From Gammaproteobacteria bacterium (GTDB lineage Bacteria > Pseudomonadota > Gammaproteobacteria > Pseudomonadales > Azotimanducaceae): 5,337 nt of DNA. A program made the position numbers and the translations under genes. The stretch lies in contig QIDL01000375.1 of the NCBI GenBank assembly GCA_003228415.1, positions 1-5,337 on the forward strand. Reading direction: 5' to 3'. The notes under the pieces were generated by a model. It was given only the letters and a program-made list of their open reading frames with translations, was not told the origin of the DNA and made no database searches. Each line of letters begins with the position of its first letter. Within the stretch, counting starts at the first letter, position 1. This document shows positions 1 through 5,337 of the stretch, in pieces.

Positions 1-798
1 CACTCTATGCCCGAATCCCATTATCGGTTCGCGTTTTTCCCGTTTTGCCGCAACATATCCCTCGACGTTAGACAGCTCACCAATCTCTCTAGCCATCTGC
101 ATCACGTTCTCAGCAGCTCCTCCATGTGCCGGACCAGACAACGCCGCGATCGCTGCAGTGACAGCCGCATGCAGGTTGGCTTCCGTGCCGGTGACAACTC
201 GAGCAGTAAAAGAAGAAGCATTCGAGCCATGTTCGGCATGCAGGACCATATCCAGATCCATCAACCTGGCGGCCTCCACGCTCGGCGATTGTCCCTTCAG
301 CATGTAGAGGAAATTGGCCGCATGCCCCAGTTCGGTACTTGGTGCGATGGGATCGAGTCCGGAGCGCATACGATGGTGGGCGGCAACGAGGATCGGGACC
401 TGGGAAGTCAACCGGATACCTTGGCGTAACACAGCCTCAGGGGAGCGGTCCGAAACTCCAGGATCCAGGGCGCCCAACGCTGAAACCGTTGTCCTCAACA
501 CTTCCATGGGGTGGGCGTCTTTCAAGAGGCCTATGATATCGTAGATCTCGGCCGGTAAGTTTCGACCCGCTTTGAGTTCCGCCTCAAAGGACTCCAACTC
601 TGACCGGGTGGGGAGCTCACCGTATAACAACAGGTGAGTTGTTTCCTCAAAGTTTGAATGCGCTGCCAGCTCATGGATGGAGTACCCTCGGTAGCGCAAC
701 TCTCCTGCACGCCCATCGATAAAAGTAGTGTCCGAGCGTTCAAAGTACACGCCTTTCAAACCCCGGTAGACTCGTTTCTGATCCGTTTGTTCAGCCAC
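1..798 (-). CDS. Citrate synthase family protein (short bacterial type), C-terminus cut by window edge
   Basis: Predicted to condense acetyl-CoA (or a related acyl-CoA) with oxaloacetate to give citrate in the cytoplasm. The 266 visible residues start VAEQTDQKRVYRGLKGVYFE and continue with the family's early block IDGRAGELRYRGYS (residues 27-40). Active-site segments visible are HAEHGSNAS (187-195, oxaloacetate-binding His190), GPAHGG (222-227, catalytic His225) and MGFGHRV (260-266, His264). The catalytic Asp lies beyond the left edge; about 100 residues are missing if the protein has the usual 370-380. The GTG start is chosen because AGGAG sits 6 bases upstream and no in-frame ATG precedes it. 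It follows the aminotransferase by 52 bases on the same strand, so cotranscription is likely. The catalytic loop reads GPAHGGAAE rather than the common GPLHGGANE, and leucine codons are richer in TTG/TTA than in xsc. 2-Methylcitrate synthase is an alternative. The family is secure; the exact substrate is not. Confidence 0.9.
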   Translation of the reverse strand, partial: MAEQTDQKRVYRGLKGVYFERSDTTFIDGRAGELRYRGYSIHELAAHSNFEETTHLLLYGELPTRSELESFEAELKAGRNLPAEIYDIIGLLKDAHPMEVLRTTVSALGALDPGVSDRSPEAVLRQGIRLTSQVPILVAAHHRMRSGLDPIAPSTELGHAANFLYMLKGQSPSVEAARLMDLDMVLHAEHGSNASSFTARVVTGTEANLHAAVTAAIAALSGPAHGGAAENVMQMAREIGELSNVEGYVAAKREKREPIMGFGHRV

Positions 799-804
799 TA
801 CGAG

Positions 805-809
805 CTCCT
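805..809 (-). promoter_or_regulatory. Ribosome binding site deciding the GTG start of the citrate synthase
   Basis: On the minus strand AGGAG is followed by the 6-base spacer CTCGTA and then GTG at 798-796. An ATG at 838 is in another frame and stops within 14 codons, so this site settles the start on GTG. Confidence 0.75.
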
Positions 810-850
810 GATATTCGCTAATCCAACCTTCTGATACATGACCGTCCGTG

Positions 851-2161
851 CTAAATCTCGCTGAGCATGGATCGCAGTTTGTCCATCATTTCGTCGATAT
901 GACTTTTCTCGGATACAAAAGCGGGGGCGACAATACCTGTGTCACCGGTGAACTTGGCGTGCATGCCTTTGTTGAAGAGGGCGATCTGAGCCGCACTACC
1001 CCGGGTACCCGGACCATCTTTTGGTTTGACCTCAACCGCGCCCAGCAGACCGAAGCCACGAATGTCACGCACACTGTCCAGGTCCTGCAAGTCGAACAAT
1101 CCGTCCAGGAAGTATTCTGAAAGATCGTTGGCGCGATCAAACGATCGCTCATTCTGGAATATGTCCTGCGTGACGATTCCGGCAGCACATGCGGCAGGGT
1201 GACCAGAGAAGGTGTAACCATGAAAAAACTCAATCGCATTCTCCGGAGCTGCATCGGTGATGGTCCGATAAATTCTATCCTGAACGGCCACTGCACCCAT
1301 CGGCTGCGCCCCGTTGGTAAGTGCCTTGGCCATCGTCATCAGATCCGGCGTGACCCCAAAGGTCTGGGAGGCAAACGCAGAGCCAGTGCGACCAAATCCG
1401 GTAATCACTTCATCGAACACCAGCAGAATACCGTGCTCATCGCAGATTTCGCGAAGCCTCTCCAGATATCCGATGGGCGGCACGAGAACGCCGGTCGAAC
1501 CGGCAATTGGCTCCACTATGACGGCGGCGATCGTCATGCCGCCATAGGTTTCACAGAATCGCTGCAGATCGTCGGCCAGCTCCCTGCCGCCCTCTGGCTG
1601 ACCACGGGTAAACAGTTGTCCTTCATCCCAGGTATGCCGCATGCAGACCACATTGGGCATGAGACCGCCGAAGGTTTCCCGGTTCTTGACCATGCCGCTC
1701 ATGCTGGTACCGCCGATATTGACGCCATGGTAGGCGCGCTCGCGAGAAACGAAACGCGTACGTTGAGCCTCACCGTTGGCGCGATGAAAGGCCATGACCA
1801 TCTTCAGCGCCGTGTCGACGCTTTCCGAACCCGAGGTGACAAAAAATACATGGTTGATCGGTTCGGGTGCGATCCGCGCAATTTTTTCGGCGAGCTCAAA
1901 ACTACCCGGCGTTGCACTACCGAATGGTGCGGCGTAGTCATTCTCGAGAAGCTGATTGTAGACCGCCTCAGCGATTTCCCTTCGACCGTGACCGAGCGGA
2001 CAACAAAACAAGGACGAGCAACCGTCGATGATCCGGTTGCCATGATGATCGGTGAAATAGATGCCTTCACTTTTGACGATAATTCTCGGTTCCTTTTTGA
2101 ACGCACGGTTAGCGGTGAACGGCATCCAGTGGTGTTCCAGGGAATTGCTGGTAAATCGCAT
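851..2161 (-). CDS. Class III PLP aminotransferase, omega-amino acid:pyruvate type; probable taurine/hypotaurine:pyruvate aminotransferase
   Basis: Predicted cytoplasmic PLP enzyme of 436 residues moving an omega-amino group to pyruvate, giving alanine and an aldehyde. The N-terminal HWMPFTANRAFK (11-22) is typical of the beta-alanine/omega-amino acid:pyruvate subgroup. PLP-site features are GSES (111-114, phosphate cup), Tyr144-His145, Asp250 in VFDEVITGFGRTG (248-260) and Schiff-base Lys279 in MAKALTNG (277-284). Length is normal and the frame intact. ATG 2161 is the first ATG after an in-frame stop; Met13 lies inside a conserved motif, so it is not the start. No good Shine-Dalgarno is visible. 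The gene is divergent from xsc, whose substrate is the aldehyde made by taurine transamination; this is why taurine is inferred. Beta-alanine, hypotaurine or another omega-amine remain possible, since the sequence resembles omega-amino acid transaminases more than the classical taurine:pyruvate enzymes as I recall them. Two usual substrate-pocket residues appear replaced (Phe52, Lys403). Confidence 0.9.
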   Translation of the reverse strand: MRFTSNSLEHHWMPFTANRAFKKEPRIIVKSEGIYFTDHHGNRIIDGCSSLFCCPLGHGRREIAEAVYNQLLENDYAAPFGSATPGSFELAEKIARIAPEPINHVFFVTSGSESVDTALKMVMAFHRANGEAQRTRFVSRERAYHGVNIGGTSMSGMVKNRETFGGLMPNVVCMRHTWDEGQLFTRGQPEGGRELADDLQRFCETYGGMTIAAVIVEPIAGSTGVLVPPIGYLERLREICDEHGILLVFDEVITGFGRTGSAFASQTFGVTPDLMTMAKALTNGAQPMGAVAVQDRIYRTITDAAPENAIEFFHGYTFSGHPAACAAGIVTQDIFQNERSFDRANDLSEYFLDGLFDLQDLDSVRDIRGFGLLGAVEVKPKDGPGTRGSAAQIALFNKGMHAKFTGDTGIVAPAFVSEKSHIDEMMDKLRSMLSEI

Positions 2162-2226
2162 GGGCAGTACGGTCCAGATAAGGTGGCAGCGTAGAGTAGG
2201 GGAATTGCGTTTGCCCCGCCATTAGT

Positions 2227-2271
2227 TAACCCTCGGAGAATTAGCCCTCGGAGAATGAGCCCTCGGAACAT
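2227..2271 (+). repeat. Three tandem 15-bp direct repeats
   Basis: The copies are TAACCCTCGGAGAAT (2227-2241), TAGCCCTCGGAGAAT (2242-2256) and GAGCCCTCGGAACAT (2257-2271). The core CCCTCGGA is identical in all three, and copies one and two differ at a single base. They lie 64 to 108 bases upstream of the xsc start. They may be iterated operator half-sites or simply a slippage minisatellite. Confidence 0.9.
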
Positions 2272-2279
2272 GTTACCGG

Positions 2280-2296
2280 GTATCACAATCTGATAC
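2280..2296. promoter_or_regulatory. Perfect inverted repeat, candidate operator upstream of xsc
   Basis: GTATCA (2280-2285) and TGATAC (2291-2296) are perfect reverse complements around the 5-base spacer CAATC. The dyad ends 38 bases before the xsc ATG, where a repressor or activator dimer could control transcription. Short arms and no poly-T tract argue against a terminator. The cognate regulator is unknown and no regulator gene lies in the window. Confidence 0.5.
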
Positions 2297-2321
2297 GGTT
2301 GTGGCCCATTGGAAGGCTTTC

Positions 2322-2328
2322 GGGGGAA
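2322..2328 (+). promoter_or_regulatory. Ribosome binding site of xsc
   Basis: GGGGGAA ends 6 bases before ATG 2335. It supports this start over the in-frame TTG at 2299 and the in-frame ATG at 2344. Confidence 0.7.
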
Positions 2329-2334
2329 CTAACG

Positions 2335-4107
2335 ATGGCACAAATGACAACAGAAGAGGCCTTTGTCAAGGTCTTGCAGATGCATGGCATTGAGCATGGA
2401 TTCGGCATCATTGGATCCGCATTCATGCCGATTTCAGATCTCTTTCCGCAGGCGGGTATCAGGTTCTGGGATGTTGCCCACGAAGGTAACGGTGGCCTGA
2501 TTTGCGACGGCTATACGCGTACCACCGGCAAGATCGCCATGGTGATTGCCCAGAACGGCCCGGGTATCACCAACTTCGTGACCCCTATTAAAACGGCTTA
2601 CTGGAATCACACGCCGATGCTTCTGGTCACCCCTCAGGCAGCCAACAAAACCATGGGCCAGGGCGGTTTTCAGGAAGTCGAGCAGATGGCGCTCTTCAAA
2701 GACATGGTGTGTTATCAGGAAGAGGTACGTGATCCGTCGCGCATGGCGGAAGTTCTCAACCGTGTGATCGCAAAAGCAATCAGAGGCTCGGCTCCGGCTC
2801 AGATCAACGTCCCCCGCGATTACTGGACGCAGGTTATCGATATTGAGCTGCCGCAGATGGTTCTTTTCGAACGCCCGGCGGGTGGTGCGGATGCCATCGC
2901 AGAAGCGGCTCAATTGCTTTCCAGCGCCAGGTTCCCGGTCATCCTGTCCGGTGCCGGGGTTGTTATTGGTAATGCCGTTGCCGAATGCCAGGCGCTTGCC
3001 GAGCGACTCGATGCACCTGTCTGCAGTGGCTATCAACACAATGACAGCTTCCCGGCCAGTCATGCCTTGGCCTGTGGACCGCTTGGTTACAATGGCTCGA
3101 AAGCGGCCATGGAACTGATTTCGAAGGCGGACGTTGTTCTGGCGCTGGGGACGCGCCTCAATCCATTCTCGACTCTGCCGGGTTATGGCATCGATTACTG
3201 GCCAACCGATGCCAGTATTATCCAGGTAGATATCAACGCCGATCGCATCGGCCTGACGAAGAAAGTGACCGTGGGTATCTGTGGTGACGCGAAGCAGGTA
3301 GCCGCGCAGATTCTCGATCAGCTATCCGCTTCTGCCGGTGATCCTGGCCGCGATGATCGCAAGTTACAGGTGCATGAAGCCAGATCAGGCTGGCGGCAAA
3401 CGCTCGCCAGCCTCGACCACGAAGAGGATGACCCGGGGACCACCTGGAATGCAGACTCCCGCGCAAGAGATGCAGATCTCCTGTCGCCCAGGCAGGTCTG
3501 GCGCGCCATTCAGGCGGGCCTTCCCGGTAACGCGATAATCTCCAGCGACATCGGCAACAACTGCGCCATCGGCAATGCCTACGCGACCTTTGAAGAGAGC
3601 CGCAAGTATCTGGCGCCGGGGTTGTTCGGGCCCTGTGGCTATGGATTCCCGTCTATCCTTGGCGCCAAGATCGGTTGTCCGGATGTTCCCGTGGTTGGAT
3701 TTTCCGGAGATGGCGCCTTTGGCATTTCCATGAACGAAATGACCTCTTGCGGCCGCGAGGAATGGCCGGCGATCACCATGGTTGTGTTCCGCAACTACCA
3801 GTGGGGCGCTGAAAAGCGCAATACCATTCTCTGGTACGACGATAACTTTGTCGGCACCGAACTGAACCGTGCGGTCAGCTATGCACGCATCGCCGAAGGC
3901 TGTGGTCTCAAGGGGGTCATCGCTAAAACCGCCGCCGAGTTGACCGAAGCGCTGAGCCTGGCCTGCGCAGCCCAGAATGATGGAACAACCACCTTTATCG
4001 AAGTTGTACTGAATCAGGAACTGGGTGAGCCTTTTCGTCGAGACGCCATGAAGGCGCCGGTTGCTGTCGCCGGTATCGACCCGGCCGACATGCGCCCGCA
4101 GAAATAG
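2335..4107 (+). CDS. xsc: Sulfoacetaldehyde acetyltransferase (Xsc), ThDP-dependent
   Basis: Xsc desulfonates sulfoacetaldehyde with phosphate, giving acetyl phosphate and sulfite; it is the key step of taurine and other C2-sulfonate dissimilation, in the cytoplasm. The 590-residue protein is full length for the family. The acetolactate synthase-like three-domain fold is visible: the pyrimidine-binding domain (about 1-175) contains GFGIIGSAFMPISDLFP (22-38) and AHEGNGG with probable catalytic Glu50; the central domain (about 180-330) follows; the ThDP diphosphate domain (about 385-560) has GDGAFG (458-463) with Asn487 as the likely metal ligand. Long Xsc-like stretches such as NGPGITNF (74-81) and QAANKTMGQGGFQEVEQMAL (101-120) separate it from plain acetolactate synthases. 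ATG 2335 is preferred for its ribosome binding site; starting at TTG 2299 would add 12 residues of unlike sequence. The divergent aminotransferase probably supplies the substrate. Family call very secure. Confidence 0.95.
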   Translation: MAQMTTEEAFVKVLQMHGIEHGFGIIGSAFMPISDLFPQAGIRFWDVAHEGNGGLICDGYTRTTGKIAMVIAQNGPGITNFVTPIKTAYWNHTPMLLVTPQAANKTMGQGGFQEVEQMALFKDMVCYQEEVRDPSRMAEVLNRVIAKAIRGSAPAQINVPRDYWTQVIDIELPQMVLFERPAGGADAIAEAAQLLSSARFPVILSGAGVVIGNAVAECQALAERLDAPVCSGYQHNDSFPASHALACGPLGYNGSKAAMELISKADVVLALGTRLNPFSTLPGYGIDYWPTDASIIQVDINADRIGLTKKVTVGICGDAKQVAAQILDQLSASAGDPGRDDRKLQVHEARSGWRQTLASLDHEEDDPGTTWNADSRARDADLLSPRQVWRAIQAGLPGNAIISSDIGNNCAIGNAYATFEESRKYLAPGLFGPCGYGFPSILGAKIGCPDVPVVGFSGDGAFGISMNEMTSCGREEWPAITMVVFRNYQWGAEKRNTILWYDDNFVGTELNRAVSYARIAEGCGLKGVIAKTAAELTEALSLACAAQNDGTTTFIEVVLNQELGEPFRRDAMKAPVAVAGIDPADMRPQK

Positions 4108-4122
4108 CATCGCGCGCGCACG

Positions 4123-5337
4123 TCATTGACCGCCGGCCTGGTCCCTGAGGTCCGGCAGTTGATAACCCTGAGCTTCGAGATCGGCACGTACGACTTTCTT
4201 GTCCATCTTTCCGGTAGCGGTCAGGGGCACACTGTCCACGTACAGCACGTCGTCCGGTAGCTGCCACTTTGCGAATTGAGTCGCACAATGCTCAATGATC
4301 GCTTCCCTGGTGACCTCGGCCCCTTCGGTAAGCACAACCAGTGCCACCGGGCGCTCATCCCAACGGGGATGCGGATGGGCAACAACACAGGCCTGGGCAA
4401 TACCCGGCAACGCCACGATGTGGTTCTCGAGATCCACGGATGAGATCCATTCACCGCCACTTTTGACCAGATCCTTGGATCTGTCGCTGATGATGAGGTA
4501 CTCCTCCGCGTCGATCTTTCCAACGTCGCCGGTAATCAGCCAATCGTCGTGGAACTTTTCCGGCTGCGGATCGTTATAGTACTCCGAACAGATCCAGGGA
4601 CCGCGGACGAGAATTTCTCCCACCGCCTCACCGTCGTGAGGCAGACGATTGAATTCTTCGTCGAATATTTCCACTTCGATACCCGGCATGATCTGCCCCG
4701 CCTTGGCCACGTTTTCGAATTGCTCGTCTTCAGACGAGTTAACGTGGGACCGCTTGGCAATTTTTCTCGACAGTGTTGCCAACGGAGAGGTTTCCGTCAT
4801 TCCCCAGCCTTGAATCATCTCCACATCGAGATTGTCCCAGTACCAGCGTATCAGCGACGGCGGTGGCGCAGAACCGCCACAGGTGAGACGGGAAAGCACC
4901 GACAGATCGTACTTGTCCGGATCAGCCTCAACCAGCCCTCTTACTCCCTGCCAGATGGTCGGTACCCCGGCAGAGATCGTCACCCCTTCGGCGGCCATCA
5001 GCTCTACCAGCCGAGCCGGATCCATGAATCTGTGTGGCAGAACCTGCTTGCAGCCGAGCATCAGCCCGCACCAGGGAAGTCCCCAGCCCATGGCATGAAA
5101 CATCGGCACGATACCCAGCAGACAATCGGTCGACGAAAGGCTGACGCTGTCGGTCATACACATGGCCATCGTGTGTAGATACTGAGAGCGGTGCTCGTAT
5201 TCGACACCTTTCGGATTACCGGTGGTACCGCTGGTATAGCAGAGTCCGAGGGGCGAGCTTTCATCAATCCGGGGCCACTCGAATTCGGTCGGCCGTCCGC
5301 CTATGAATTCTTCGTAGTCCACCGGTTCTGGTAGCTC
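4123..5337 (-). CDS. AMP-forming acyl-CoA ligase (fatty acid/DmdB-like), N-terminus cut by window edge
   Basis: Predicted to activate a carboxylic acid with ATP to an acyl-adenylate and then the CoA thioester. The 404 visible C-terminal residues lack roughly 140-150 N-terminal residues of a usual 540-550. Motifs of the ANL superfamily occur in order: YTSGTTGNPKG (34-44, P-loop), VPMFHAMGWG (77-86), GWGMTETSP (177-185), TGD (269-271), DRSKDLVKSGGEW (285-297, hinge) and TATGK (373-377, with the adenylation lysine Lys377). The reading frame stays open to the last base; GTG 5322 is an internal Val, not a start. By eye it is closest to the medium/long-chain fatty acid ligases that include 3-methylmercaptopropionate-CoA ligase (DmdB), but the substrate cannot be fixed. 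It converges on xsc with 15 bases between stops, so it belongs to another transcript. A sulfoacetate-CoA ligase role is a weaker possibility suggested only by proximity to xsc. Confidence 0.88.
   Translation of the reverse strand, partial: ELPEPVDYEEFIGGRPTEFEWPRIDESSPLGLCYTSGTTGNPKGVEYEHRSQYLHTMAMCMTDSVSLSSTDCLLGIVPMFHAMGWGLPWCGLMLGCKQVLPHRFMDPARLVELMAAEGVTISAGVPTIWQGVRGLVEADPDKYDLSVLSRLTCGGSAPPPSLIRWYWDNLDVEMIQGWGMTETSPLATLSRKIAKRSHVNSSEDEQFENVAKAGQIMPGIEVEIFDEEFNRLPHDGEAVGEILVRGPWICSEYYNDPQPEKFHDDWLITGDVGKIDAEEYLIISDRSKDLVKSGGEWISSVDLENHIVALPGIAQACVVAHPHPRWDERPVALVVLTEGAEVTREAIIEHCATQFAKWQLPDDVLYVDSVPLTATGKMDKKVVRADLEAQGYQLPDLRDQAGGQ

Larger units (their letters stand above)
2162..2334. 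promoter_or_regulatory. Divergent intergenic control region between the aminotransferase gene and xsc
   Basis: These 173 bases separate two divergent start codons and should hold both promoters. Visible elements in order are a GTTAAC palindrome (2225-2230), three tandem 15-bp repeats (2227-2271), an AACATGTT palindrome (2267-2274), a 17-bp dyad (2280-2296) and the xsc ribosome binding site (2322-2328). No convincing sigma-70 -35/-10 pair was found by eye on either strand. The assignment as a shared control region rests on gene layout and repeat content. Confidence 0.6.

Noticed and set aside
7..429. A 140-codon open frame on the plus strand at the left end
   Set aside because: Antisense to the citrate synthase, whose active-site motifs are visible on the other strand.
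1199..2194. A 331-codon open frame on the plus strand
   Set aside because: It is antisense to the complete aminotransferase, shows no recognisable family, and starts without a ribosome binding site; a shadow of the minus-strand gene.
1804..2286. Minus-strand open frame reading through the tandem repeats (RGLILRGLILRGL)
   Set aside because: The repeated peptide is only the translation of the 15-bp DNA repeats; the rest overlaps the aminotransferase in another frame with no family features.
2299..2334. Upstream TTG start for xsc adding 12 residues
   Set aside because: The added residues are unlike Xsc N-termini, and a good ribosome binding site sits inside them, directly before ATG 2335.
3385..4110. 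A 241-codon open frame on the minus strand
   Set aside because: Fully antisense to xsc, whose product is full length with clear motifs; the frame has no family features.
4111..4118. CGCGCGCG alternating run as a structural signal
   Set aside because: Only 8 bases long; expected by chance in sequence of this composition.
4132..4156. Imperfect hairpin (GCCGG/CCGGC arms) near the ligase stop, considered as a terminator
   Set aside because: It lies within the ligase coding sequence, has a bulge, and no T tract follows on either strand.
4549..5178. A 209-codon open frame on the plus strand
   Set aside because: Antisense to the acyl-CoA ligase, with His/Arg-rich composition typical of shadows.
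5320..5322. GTG as a start codon for the ligase
   Set aside because: The frame continues open upstream to the window edge (ELPEP precedes it), and the protein would lack the whole N-terminal part of the adenylation domain.

Overview
The window looks like a mid-GC proteobacterial chromosome segment; GC was judged by eye, not computed. Protein families and sequence style fit a heterotrophic, possibly marine, alpha- or gammaproteobacterium, but nothing here fixes the lineage. It holds four protein-coding genes, two cut by the window edges. No tRNA, rRNA, CRISPR array, insertion sequence or phage gene was seen, and no gene-free stretch exceeds about 175 bases.

Layout. On the minus strand, a class III (PLP) aminotransferase (2161 to 851) is followed after a 52-base gap by a citrate synthase family gene (GTG at 798, running off the left edge); the two are probably cotranscribed. 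Divergently on the plus strand lies xsc, sulfoacetaldehyde acetyltransferase (2335-4107). The 173-base divergent gap carries three tandem 15-bp repeats and a perfect 17-bp dyad, a plausible control region for both directions. Convergent with xsc, with only 15 bases between stop codons, is the C-terminal three quarters of an AMP-forming acyl-CoA ligase on the minus strand (4123 to the right edge).

How the genes may work together. The clearest call is Xsc, which splits sulfoacetaldehyde with phosphate into acetyl phosphate and sulfite. A neighbouring omega-amino acid:pyruvate-type aminotransferase is the natural supplier of sulfoacetaldehyde from taurine (or of a related product from hypotaurine). 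Acetyl phosphate, once converted to acetyl-CoA by a phosphotransacetylase not present here, could feed citrate synthase. The window is therefore best read as part of a C2-sulfonate (taurine) dissimilation locus. The ligase may be an unrelated neighbour, or may activate an organosulfur acid or fatty acid. Missing from the window are a sulfonate transporter, a sulfite exporter, pta, alanine dehydrogenase and a regulator.

The most interesting points are unusual residues at two substrate-pocket positions of the aminotransferase (Phe52 and Lys403), an unusual catalytic-loop sequence plus different codon use in the citrate synthase, and the repeat/dyad region between the divergent genes.
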